Shown: piece after piece, positions 35,068-46,340 of the stretch | Position numbering within the stretch: the stretch's first letter is position 1 | How the letters are laid out: each line of letters opens with the position of its first letter | Origin: Pontederia crassipes | Lineage: Eukaryota > Streptophyta > Magnoliopsida > Commelinales > Pontederiaceae | Length of the DNA: 64,000 nt | Reading direction: 5' to 3' | NCBI GenBank assembly: GCA_030549335.1 | Contig: CM060188.1 | Span: forward strand, 68,292,696 to 68,356,695 | Translations under genes and position numbers: made by a program | The notes under the pieces: generated by a model | Databases searched by the model: none | Told to the model about the DNA's origin: nothing | The model's input: the letters and a program-made list of their open reading frames with translations, nothing else

Positions 35068-35159
35068 TTCAACATTGAGAATCTTTTCTTTCATAGAGCT
35101 GAACTTGAAGGAGTTTGAATATGTCTAATGTTCAAAACTCTACGAGGTTGGGTTTGGAA

Positions 35160-36784
35160 AAAAAGAAGATACTATGGCAATTCATTTACTTATAGCATAC
35201 ATTATTTTATGAATTTATTTGAATTAATTGTATAAAAATGAAAATTTATCCAAAATTTTTGTTTTATTACTAGGAAGCAAGAGAACAGAGCATTAGGTAC
35301 AACATCATGTGCATCAACTTGCTATAGAAGATCATATTGCATTAGGTTGGAGTGTGGAGTTGGTTTCATCTACTAAACTTTCTTGATGACTCATTTTAAC
35401 TTCAACTGCATATGCTTTGATATGTTCCTTAATTCGAGTCAACTCTATTCCTTTTCTCATCTCTTCCTAAGTTTTCACTCTCATTTCCTGAAATTCTCTT
35501 TTCAACTTAAGATCAAACTGTGCTGACAATGTTCTTGTTGGCCCTTGCGTGCACCTTGCTGAATTTGAATTTTTAATAGAATTGATTGTGTGTGAAGACC
35601 CTCCACCTTGATAAAGAGATGTTCCATCATCTTACATTACTTCTCTTACTAACTTATCATATTTTGCAACTTAATATCAAGTTTGAACTCTTCAGTAGGT
35701 GCTGTTGATTGAGGTTGGTGCTAAATGTAGGTGGGATCACAGATCGGGCTAAAAGACTTGTTACCCTTTGAGTTTTTCGTTGTGGATATGCTTTCAGCAC
35801 ATGTTTTTTTATCCTGAATTATGTGTTGATAATGTTGACTATTGTAGGAACATGGATCTTGGACATATGAAGTAGAAAACTAATTTTCCCAACACTGATT
35901 ATCCATGTAATAAAACTGCTCACATGACATCTCTTGAACATAAGAAGGTATTTGATCACAATAGGCTTGAGAAGTTGCAGCAGCATTTAGTTTGAACTTT
36001 GTAATTGCATTTTCAACAATGTCTTCAACCCTAGCATACAAGAGGTCCCATCTTCCAAACTTTGACACTTCATGTGCTTGATAAGGATTCTGCACATTCT
36101 CTGACCAACTTAGGAAATTTTGATGCATCTCAATTTCAATATTGCTAAATGGTTGTTTAATTTGTACGAAACATCCCTATTGGACTTCTAACTTCACTTT
36201 TTAATTCATCTCTATCACCAAGTACAGATTCAATAATATTTATGCACTATAAAAACTTAGGACACAATTTATATCATAAGTGTAGAATCTGAAACAAGAA
36301 TTGATATAAACATTGAAGGTTCAGAAAATGCAAAAAAAGATCTAATCTAACTACATATATGAAAACAACAACTATAAAAAATACTCTCACAACTATGTGG
36401 ATTTACAGTCAAGTGAATTAAAGAATCTAAGTGAAGACTACTATAAATAGATATAGTAAAGAACATTTAAAAAAATATCAGAAAAATAATGCAACATTAC
36501 GTCGTATTATAAATAGAGGTAAATTAGAAAAGATGATTGCAAAATTTAGGTCAATGAAAAGTACTATAAACAGGCAGAGATAAGAAAATTTCAAAAAACT
36601 AAAGTTTACTCTAGGCAAAGTCAAGAAAAAAAAAGGTAAACTACAATTAAATAGAATATCTATAGCACAATGAGATATAAACAATGACCATATACAAGTC
36701 TTAGCTAATTTATAATAGAAGATCATGTAATTCAAAATAGAAAATCAAGTGTCAGAAAACTTGTTATCCCCAGCAACGGTGTCA
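35160..36784 (-). mobile_element. Internal remnant of a second Tat/Athila-type derivative with tRNA-Asp primer site
   Basis: A primer-binding site on the - strand (36767-36784, one or two changes more than consensus) borders an LTR starting at 36791. The interior to the left holds degenerate sequence and an 82-codon - strand ORF (35880-36128) with a QAYC-type segment similar to the first derivative. At 35160-35285 there is a piece resembling the start of the solo LTR at 37062. No pol domain was found. Confidence 0.5.
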
Positions 36785-37061
36785 AAAACTTGACTTGAAA
36801 ATTATTATATGAAGAGGGTCTAGAGTGCAGTATAACACAAAGCACCGAAAATGCAAAATAGAAATTGGAAGATTTAGGGGTCGAGTTTGACTGAATGCTC
36901 AAAGTGACCCCACTTGAGGAAATAACCACACCTGAACAAAAGACCCAAAATCAGTTTTAAAATTTATAATTCTTGAGCATACAAATCGAGGCTATAAGCT
37001 CACAACAATCTTTGTAGTACCTAAGGTTCGATCCAAATGGACAAAGATGAAAATCTACACT

Positions 37062-38793
37062 TGATGCATGCAAAATATAACATATATTTAGTAATACATT
37101 TAATCTCATTTCGAATTATTTTCTAATAGCATGCATCATTTTATGGGCTTATTTACATGAATTTTACAAAAATGAAAATCTATCCAAATATTGTATTTTC
37201 TTATCTAGGAAGAAAATTGAATTATGAAGCTAACAGAGAAAACTACGCTCAAATCGGAGTTCAAACGGAGTTAAAAAGTGGAAAATAGTGAAGTAATGCT
37301 GAAATAACACTTTAACAGACCGTGAATGAATTCCAACGGGCCGTGAACAGCGCCGTGAAACTCAATTCTAGGTCATTAAAATGTATTTTCTCACGCCTAG
37401 AAAGGTGCCCGAGACACGACCGTGGTCAGGTCTTCACGGGCCGTGAAATCCATCTTTTTAACACAGCAAGGGTCGTGAAAACCATCTCACAAGCCGTGAA
37501 AACTCATTCCTAATGTGATTCGAACACTGTTTAAGCCTTTAAAACACTGTAACCGCCCATGATGAAGCTCATATTCGACTTTTAGACGGATTTTTGGAAG
37601 AATTTGAAGTTCACAAGGATTCTTACTCATATTACATGATCCTAGGACGATTTGGAAATATATTATGACCCAAATCTTGGAGTTTGACAAGGCCAAAATT
37701 TCAGAACAAATTCTACTACGAATTTTCCTTATTTTGAATAGGAAAAGGTTTCCGTTTCTTCTACGATCACATGGAAACTCAAACCCCTATAAATAGAGGC
37801 ATTCTACAACTAGAAGAGATCATGCTAGGGCCTGCAACCGAATCCTTCTAGCCAGGAATGAAGGAGCACTTTTGAAGAATGAAGGAGAAGAGTTTTGCGC
37901 AGTAGACTCGTGCGAGGATTGTGCAGCGGCTTGTCATCATCTTTGCAGAGTATTTCTTGTTCAACATTATGTTGGGATGATACATTAGATCTTCATGCTT
38001 TATCTATCTAGTGTAGTTCTCTGGATTATTAGTTATAATTTTTCCTTTCTGCTTTAGTTGAAAGAGTTTCATTGTAAAAACAATTTCTGATTTCTGATTA
38101 ATCAATAATTAGTTTAGTTTTTATGAACATGATTGCTACACATAATGCTTTTCTTCAGAATTTAATGATTTCTAGGATGATTATTGACTGTGTAGTGTGA
38201 TCAAACCTTAGTTCATCATATTCTATTGGATCGATTCTTAACTTATTGTTGAAGCAATTCGTGTCGTAATCTTGTAGAAACCATGTGGCATATTAGATTA
38301 TGTGGTCTGCATGAATTGACTTGTGCGAGCGATTCTGTAGTATAGGGATTATAGCATATTGCATCTTGAATTCATAATAACTGAAGGCATATCCATACGG
38401 AATATTTTCATATTATTAATGTCTTAAGATAGTTGATTTACCCGTGCAGGAGATCATATCTTTAGCCTCCTTAATCCATCTAAAAGCTAAACCTGAACTT
38501 CATATGTATGCTTGATTTTATAGAAATACAGATTATTCTAATCATTATAGATTATCCTAAGGACCTACACATCATTAGTTTAGATTAGATTAGTTTAGTT
38601 TTAGTCTTTATTTTCCTGTTATTTTATTTTCTAAACTCTTTTACCCAAACTTTATGCCGTCTCTTATTAGCCTCTGAAATTAGTTTAGTTAAGTAAGTTA
38701 ATTCCTCGTGGGTTCAACACTCTACTCTTACACTTTATTACTTGAGCGACTAGTGCACTTGCTAGTATTTAATTATTATCAATTCTCACATCA
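37062..38793 (+). mobile_element. Solo LTR (Gypsy) with perfect 5-bp TSD
   Basis: A 1732-bp segment starts TGATGCATGC and ends CACATCA. It is flanked by ACACT at 37057-37061 and 38794-38798. It has no internal region or primer site. Its right end (CCTCGTGGGTTCAACACTC, TTATTACTTGAGCGACTAG) matches, in reverse, the LTR ends at 43214 and 63658; its left end matches sequence near 51.1 and 51.9 kb. It contains a cluster of CCGTGAA words (37319-37500). Solo LTRs arise by recombination between two LTRs of one element. Confidence 0.8.
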
Positions 38794-39340
38794 ACACTTA
38801 ATTAAGGATGTTCATTGAGTTAAAAGAGTAAAATACTATTGGACTAAAAGTTGCAATAAATGTAAGCTATACAAATTTTAGGTGTTTTTAATATAATTCA
38901 GAAAATATGACAATAGACAAAATGCAGAAAGAAGATTTAAACTAAAAATAGATAGAAATGAATGCTAGGGCTTAGGGAATATTTTTGAAAAATTAAACCA
39001 ATAAAGTTCAGAAAAGGTAACAATTGGTTATTTCATTGAGGAATGATTCCGCCATCGCAACAACTGCTTTCCAAAACTAGCTCACTCACATGTAGAATGT
39101 CCTTAGAATCTACAAGACCGAGAACACCCACTTAAGCATGTCCATGACACTCTTGATTCTAGACAGCTTAATTGTCACCTATCCAAATGGGATGATCACT
39201 TCCTGGTTTCACCCAAATGACTTCACTTGATATTTCTTTGGACATAGTGCTAAAACTTAGGTGCGTCTCGGCATGAACTAAATGCCTAGCAACAAATATT
39301 ATCCCTCTCAGGAAGAGATAGATCATGGTTATAGGGTAAT

Positions 39341-39710
39341 TGTTAGGATTTCTGCACGAGAGAAATTATGCACCGCGAGAAAACCCAAAAAATTTAAGGC
39401 GACGCAGAATTTTATTAAATGGAAGAAACAGAAGAGGATGACAAGATCAGATTGATTTCTCTTTGGACTTCTAGGGAGTTTATATAGGCACTCCCTTTAA
39501 CAGATGATAGGAATTAGAGACCAGCTAGGACTTTATATTAATCTCGAAAATAGAACACCTACTTGTAATAAGGAAATAAATCAATTCCTTAACAATATCA
39601 TGATAAGGAAATATACAGAATATGTCAAACATGTTTCCTTTTACTTTTTTGGATCCAAACAAATTTTCAGTTAAAGTAGGATTCACGGCATTAATTAACA
39701 ATATTCAACA
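39341..39710 (-). repeat. 3' LTR of the Copia element
   Basis: 370 bp, ends TGTT/AACA, beside the polypurine tract. It shares TTTATATAGGCACTCCC with its partner. Confidence 0.9.
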
Positions 39711-39840
39711 AACCTCCACCTTGAATTGAATCCTACAATCAGATATCTAACACTTTCTACTGCCGCCAGTCCCTGTTCTAATTTTGCACATGCGATAGCA
39801 TCCTTGTAGCTTGATCTGCTGATTCCACCTCTTCAACTAC

Positions 39841-42151
39841 TTAGAATGCATATGCAACAATGTCCTCAAAGCCATAAGGCTTAAGAGCACGTCCTGCAGC
39901 TAGACTTGTCATTGCTTCTTCTGTTTGCTCCTCAGACTCTGGTTGTTCAACCTGAAGAGATTCTTCTGACCCATTCTGAATTGGAGTTAATCCAAACTCC
40001 ACCTATTTGTTGACATACTCCTCTACTGAGTCAACATCTGATTTCTGCTTAAGCATAGACATCTCATCAAAAGGTACGTTTTTGCTGTGAATAACCTTGT
40101 ACTCTGAGGAAGACCAAATTCTGAAGCCTTTTTCACCTGCACTATATCCCACGAAAACTCCTTCTTTAGTCCTTGGTTTCAACTTTTCTTCGCTGACATG
40201 ATAATATGCTGGATAGCCAAAGACTTTCAGATTAGTATAAGCAGCAGAGTTTCCTGATCATATCTCAATGGGAGTCTTCAGATCGATCGCGGTTGCTGGA
40301 CTTCGATTGACAAGATAGCATGCTGTGTTAACAGTCTCAGCACAGAATGACTTGTTCAGATCAGAATTAGAGAGCATGCACCGTGCCCTCTCCAGAAGAG
40401 TTTTGTTCATGCATTCTGCTACACCATTCTATTGTGGTGTATCTCTGACGGTGCGATGTCTGGCAATACCTTCATCCTTGCAGAATCGCTCAAATTCAGA
40501 CGAACAGAACTCCAAGCCGTTATCGGTATGAAGACGTTTCAGTTTTGTCGATATCTGATTCTCCACCAGAGTCTTCCATTGTTTGAAAGCTTCGAATGCC
40601 TCACTCTTGTGCTTCATCATGAATACCCATGTCATCTTTGAGTAATCATCTACCACAAATAGGAAGTATCTAGAACCTCCTAGAGATGGAACATGAGAGG
40701 GGCCCCAACAGTCAGCGTGGATGTAATCGAGTGTTGCCTTCGTCTTGTGCACGGCTTTGCTGAATTGATGTCGATTTTTCTTGCCAAAAATACAGTGCTT
40801 GTAGAATCCGATTTCAGATATCTTCTGACCATCCAAAAGATTGCGCTTGCTAAGGATGTTCATCCCTTTCTGACTCATATGTCCAAGTCGCATGTGCCAC
40901 AACTTGGATGCTTCTGATTCTGATTTGGATGAACTATCTACTGCAGCCACGCCAGAAATTACTGTCTTGTAGTATATACAAGGACTTTTGCCTGACTCCT
41001 CTCATGACTTCAACATCACCCTTGGTGACCGTGAAAACATCTTCTGCGGCATCCATCCAACATTCTTTGGAGTCCAAAACTCCTAATGATATCAGATTTT
41101 TCTTCAGTTGCGGAACATGATGGACCTCTGTCAATGTCCTCACCCGATTATCATAAGTTCTGATATGAATTCAGCCGATTCCAACTATTTTACAGGCTGC
41201 ATCATTGCCCATGATGACATTTCTGCCATCAATATTCTGATAAGTTGAGAACCACTCTCTGTGCGGAGTCATATGATAAGAACATCCTGAGTCGAGAATC
41301 CAATTCTCTTTCGAACATCTCTGATCAGATACCATAAGAGCCAAATCATCATCAGATGCTCTATTTTGATGAGCTACTACAACAACCGTGTCTTTCTTCT
41401 TCTTCTTAAGGCAATCCTTCTTCCAGTGACCCGGTTCTTTGCAGTAGTTGCAGATGTCCTTCGGATTGACGTTCTTCTTCGACTTACCCTTTTTAGGATT
41501 TGTCTTCTCTGCGGTTGTTACCAACCCTGCGGCTTGAATCTCCACAGCCTTGCCAGACGCCTTATGACGAAGTTCACGAGTATGTAGACTTGATCTTACT
41601 TCTTTCAGAGTAATTGTGTCTCTTCCGATGATAACAGATTGTACGAAATTTTCGTACGACAGAGGAAGAGACACCAACAGAAGTAGGGCAACATCTTCAT
41701 CTTCAATCTTCACATCTATATTTCGTAATTCCATCAACAGAGTATTCATCTAATCAAGATGATCTTTCAAAGGGGTACCTTCTTGCATGCGGAGGGCGAA
41801 CAGACGTTGCTTCAACAATAACTTGTTGGTCAGAGACTTGGTCATGTAGAGACTCTCAAGTTTCGACCACAGATCGACTGCCATTTCTTGATCAGCGACT
41901 TCGATAATCACCTCATCTGCCAGACACAATAGGATCATAGAGTGCGCCTTCTCTTCCTGTGCCGCCAAACTTGCGAGGTCAAACTCCTTTTCTTTGCCCT
42001 TCGAGTCTCCCTCCTTTGGTTTGTTCTTCGGCATGTTCGCGAACGGCGCCCAGACTCCTTGTTGTTTCAGAAGTGCCCTCATCTTGATCTGCCAGAAACT
42101 GAAACTATTTTGTCCCGTGAATTTCTCGATGTTCACATTGTGCGATGTCAT
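39841..42151 (-). pseudogene. Copia gag-protease-integrase remnant
   Basis: Read right to left. Gag starts at 42151 (KFTGQNSFSFWQIKMRALL). The CCHC zinc knuckle C-x2-C-x4-H-x4-C lies at 41411-41452. The protease motif DSGC lies near 41.28 kb. The GAG-pre-integrase HHCC region lies at about 40.78-40.91 kb, with its first zinc-binding Cys replaced by Tyr. The integrase core has two Asp (ADCWGP near 40.71 kb, HTDNGLEF near 40.51 kb) and the NGVAE Glu. Disruptions: in-frame stops at about 41750, 41171 and 40427, a frameshift near 40.95 kb, and a stop near 40.26 kb. The frame is otherwise well kept, so inactivation is not ancient. The C-terminal part ends at 39841. Lineage resembles Tork/Tnt1-like Copia (inference). 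Confidence 0.85.
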
Positions 42152-42201
42152 CTCTATGCCTGACGGAGGATCGATGATGAAGCCTCGCTCTAATACCAGT
42201 T

Positions 42202-42571
42202 TGTTAGGATTTCTGCACGAGAGAAATTATGCACCGTGAGAAAATCTGAGAAATTTAAGGCGACTCAGAATTTTATTAGATGGAAGAAATAGAAGAGGAT
42301 TATAAGATCAGTTTGATTTCTCTTTGGACCTCTAGGGAGTTTATATAGGCACTCCCTTTAACAGACGATAGAAATTAGAGACCAACTAGGACTCTATATT
42401 AATCCCAAAAATAGGACACCTACTTGTAATAAGGAAATAAATCAATTCCTTAACAATATCATGATAAGAAAATATACAGAATATGTCAGACAGTTTTCTT
42501 TTACTTCTTTGAATCCAAACAGATTTCCAGTTAGAGAAGGATTCAAGGCATTAATTAACAAATCTCCAACA
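42202..42571 (-). repeat. 5' LTR of the Copia element
   Basis: 370 bp, three bases from the primer-binding site. Same ends as the partner LTR. Confidence 0.9.
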
Positions 42572-43213
42572 GTAACGAAACTGCACAATGTTAAATCAAA
42601 TCCCAAGTTCTCCTCTCGGATTCCCTTGGGCATGATTATCAATATTTGGCATCACAATAGCTGGATCTCTGGGTATGGGCTGCGACTAATGAGTAAGATT
42701 ATCCTCTCAAGTGAAGTGATCTATATCAAAATAATAAAAAGCATTTCAGTTTCATCATTAGAAATCTACGCACATCAAAATCGAGAATGCAACACCATGG
42801 GACCACCTTTCAATATCACCCAATTACCACACTTTGTATCTCTTTTGTTGTAAACTAAGACGCAACTCGCCTCTCAGCTTCAGTTGATGTCTTAGTTGTA
42901 GAAATCATCCCTCTTTGATAGAGACAAACTTGGATGAAGTAGAAAATAGGACAACGCAGAATTCGATTATGCCCCAAGTTCACATTTCGACTTTACTTAG
43001 TGTTGACTATCAATCTCCCTTTTGGCACATCTCAGCCATTGGCTGATTTCTTCGGCCTGTGTGCTATGACTGAGGCCTCTCAGGCAGGGGAGATTGATGT
43101 CGAAAGATATAGTAGCACTCAAATAGAGCAAATAATGATTCAAACAATAGGAAACAAAGAATGTGAATACTTGAATTTCAACCTCCGTTTGAAGTAACTT
43201 GGTTGCAGTCCAT

Positions 43214-43690
43214 TGATACGTTGAATTTGTAACAATAATATTTGTTAGCAAGTGCAATAGTCATATCAAGTAATAAAATGTACAGTAGAGTTGTTGATCC
43301 CTCGAGAAACTAGTTAAATCTAACCTATCTCAATAATATACTAGGATGAGAAAATATCTTAAATGTTTTAAACAAGGAATAATGATGTAGAAATTAAAAT
43401 GATAGACAATAAATAACTCAATGTTTAACCTTACTATGATGGATAATTAAAGGCTAAGATGATCTTGCACGCACAATGGAGATAGTTGCATCATAACGAA
43501 AACAAATAAGTTCAAATATTAAGATGGATTAAGCGTACCTAAGTTAATGACCTTTCAATCGAGTAAATCAAACTATCTTAATTCTCCACAAATGTCGAGT
43601 CAATCCTCAGTTTAATAAGATATTCAGGTGCTTTAATATGTACATCCTAAATTGTTAGTCATCCAACTCCAAGTAAAGACTGATAGACCA
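43214..43690 (-). mobile_element. LTR fragment of the solo-LTR family
   Basis: It begins TGATACG, followed by TTAGCAAGTGCAATAG and CAAGTAATAAAATG. These parallel the reversed end of the solo LTR and the sequence at 63658. Its right limit merges into the next LTR fragment; no primer site is present. Confidence 0.5.
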
Positions 43691-44636
43691 CATGAAATTA
43701 ACAAAGTCTCTCACAAGTATACAGAGTCAATGCCGTAGTATAAAAATATCGTCCCACAGGAAAGAAAACTAGAATTGCATGATTTCAAATGTTATTAGAA
43801 CGGTTATATAAGGAATGAACAATAAATACCACTAAATAAAATGAAAGAACAAAAATGAGATGCACAAAATTTCGGAAGGAGAAGGAAGAAAATTATTAAG
43901 GGATTGAAATAAGAATAAATTTACAGGGCTTTGAATCCACGTAGGGTATTAGCTATAGGAATTTTAAAAATAATGTAATTGTGAGTGCTCTACTCGATCT
44001 TTAAAAATAATGCATCTCCTTTTCAGACAAATACAATTCTAATTAAAATAATAAATGCTTACTTTCATGGTCATTTAAATCATTTTAATTGCATTATAAA
44101 TCAAGATTTCATGAGTAAAATGATTATCCTTTTCTAAGAAATAATGGCATTTCTTGTCATTCATTTTAACTAAACTTAATGAAATAATTCGTAATAAAGA
44201 AGATATTAAGGCTCTACACTATTGTTTGATGTATTTTAAATCTACATGTCACTACCTTTGGTTCTAAATCTGGGCTGTTTATATTTTTATGTTCATCTTC
44301 ACGATTAGAAAAGTTATTTACTCTAAAATAAAAAAAATAAAGAAAAAAAATATAAGTGAAAACCTTGGGTCGCCTCCTAGGAAGCGCCCCTATTTAATGT
44401 CATTGTCCAAGTGATGTATCATGAAATTCTAGCAATTTTTGTTTAATAAGAAAGTCTCCAGCCTTTAACCACTTAATAAAAGCTTGAATGGGGTAAGCTC
44501 TTGATGTGACACTCACTTCATGCATTTTTCTATGGAACATCTTTGGTTGAGTTCGCGATGATGTTTCTAAAGAGTCCTTATGCTCCATGTCTTATCTCAT
44601 CTAATCAATAGAATCTGCAAAGAAAAACTTGATCAA

Positions 44637-45005
44637 TTAGAGTTGAAAATTTAGTAGATTGTGAAAGGTCAAACTCCACTTTTTCCTCCCCAATGTTGAA
44701 TGCCAACTTTTCATTCTTGACATCGATAAAGGCTCCAACGGTAGCCAAAAATGGTTTATCCAAATAATGGGCATTTCTCGATCCTCCTCCATCTTCAAGA
44801 TAATGAAGTCCACTAGTATAAAGAACTTGTCCACCTTGAGCGATACATTTCCTACAACACCAATTGGATATGTGATTGAACGATCAATCCATTGCAGTAA
44901 AATGGTAACAGGCTTCAATTCATTCAATTCTAATCTCTTATAGATAGAAAGGGACAAAAGAGATACACTCGCTCCTAAATTATACAAACCTTTGTCAATG
45001 ATCAT
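44637..45005 (-). pseudogene. Gypsy aspartic protease remnant with Asp-to-Asn change
   Basis: A 122-codon ORF aligns with the Athila/Tat protease: a LGASVSLLSLSIYKRL segment, ADRSI-like segment (WIDRSITYPIGVV), KFFILVDFIILKMEED and a C-terminal NHFWLPLEPL replacing the usual GRPFLAT. The catalytic D-L/S-G-A motif reads NLGAS, so the active-site Asp is lost. It lies downstream of gag in the normal order. It is now followed directly by non-coding 3' sequence, so pol was deleted. Confidence 0.75.
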
Positions 45006-46340
45006 TTATACAAGGGATTGAGAAGCTACCCAGATCCCTTAGCTTTGATGGAAACTTCTTTTGTATTATTGCACTGCACTTCTCTGTCAAAGCAATGATT
45101 TCATATTCTTGAAGAGTCCTTTTCTTTGACATAATCTCCTTTAAAAACTTTGCATATGCAAGAATATAAGCAATAACATCTACAAAAGGAATATTTATAT
45201 GCAGTTGTTTAAATAATTTTACAAACTTTTCAAATTGCTAATCTATCTTGGGCTTTTTAGTCTTTGAGGGAATGAAATTGGCAGTGCATATGATGGTGGA
45301 GGTTTATAAGGATGCTCTGGTGGCTCAAAATCAATTGTCGGTTGTTCCTCTGTAGTGTTCTTCTCCACAACTTACTTTCCTTTGTCTATATGCTCCAATG
45401 CCTTGCCACTCCTCAATTCCACCCTTTTGTAGTGCTCCCTAGGGTTGAGTCTTTCTTGGTAAGTTGCCTTCTTATGTGGAATTGATTGAACTTGCTATTA
45501 CCCCATTTAGTACATCAAATTTCTTTGAGATGTGACCAATTGCTCCATTCCTTTCTTAATTGTCTCAATTCTATCATTGGTAGCATTTGCTAATTTCTCA
45601 GTGGCATTTTCTCAAATTTTCTTCTTCTCCACTTGAGGTTGTGTATGTGGTTGTTGTGATGGAGGGATACTGTTGCTAGCAAGAAGATTGATATTGAGTC
45701 TGATCCTTGGAGGTGTTGGCCTTTCTTGTTGAGATGATCCTCTTGGATTGTTTCATGAGAAGTTGGGATAATTACTCCACCCTGGTTTATATGTGTTGGA
45801 GAAAAAAGATTATTCTCTCTGTTCTAATTTTTCATGAAGCTGACTTGCTCAATTTGCATACACTCATAATTAATTTGAGGAACTTTATATCCATCCTAGA
45901 AATTGTGTGATGTAGACATTTGATTGGTCTACCATTGGTTCTTGTTGGCTACCAACTATACTAAAGAGTTAACTTTTGCCACTTAATTACTTGTAGTTAT
46001 CACTATCTTTGACAAATGTTGCTTTAAATGGCCCTTCTTCGTAGTTTTCATAATTCATGGCCAGTTGATCTAATAGAATATAGGCTTGTGAGTAGGAAAG
46101 ATTAATAATGGATCCTCTCGCAGTTGCTGATCAATATTAAACTTCAGACCATTATGAAAAGTCTTTACCAAGAGCCAAGCCGTTATTGCATGATGTGGCC
46201 ACTATCTCTGCAATTTTTTGAATCTCTTCCTTGCACTGCCTAGAGATTCATTCTCTTTTTGTTTGAAACATTTCATTCCTCAATTTGATGAATTTGCTAA
46301 GAGAAAGAATCTGTTCTTGAAAGCTTGAAATAGTTTGTCC

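Larger units (their letters stand above)
39341..42571 (-). mobile_element. Ty1-copia element, deletion derivative lacking reverse transcriptase
   Basis: Two 370-bp LTRs (39341-39710, 42202-42571; TGTT..AACA) differ at roughly 9 percent of positions by eye. Flanks GTAAT (39336-39340) and GTAAC (42572-42576) are a TSD with one change. The initiator-Met-tRNA primer site lies at 42187-42198 on the - strand (TGGTATTAGAGC), and the polypurine tract GGTGGAGGTT at 39711-39720. The interior keeps gag, protease and most of integrase in order and then jumps to the 3' LTR; reverse transcriptase and RNase H are absent. Confidence 0.9.
36791..43213 (-). repeat. LTR of the second Gypsy derivative, split by two later insertions
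   Basis: The LTR begins TGACTTG next to the primer site. Its text (GATCCAAATGGACAAAGATG) parallels the first LTR (GATCCATAGAGACAAAGTTG). It is interrupted at 37061 by a solo LTR, resumes at 38799 (TAATTAAGGATG, parallel to TTTAATTAAAATG), is interrupted again by a Copia element (39341-42571) and continues to about 43.2 kb. The outer end is not clearly defined. Remaining LTR sequence is about 1.45 kb. Confidence 0.55.

Noticed and set aside
34488..35128. ORFs of 65-143 codons overlapping the hAT MITE
   Set aside because: They follow GA/CT tracts and terminal words of a complete non-autonomous hAT element. No hAT dimerisation or catalytic motif.
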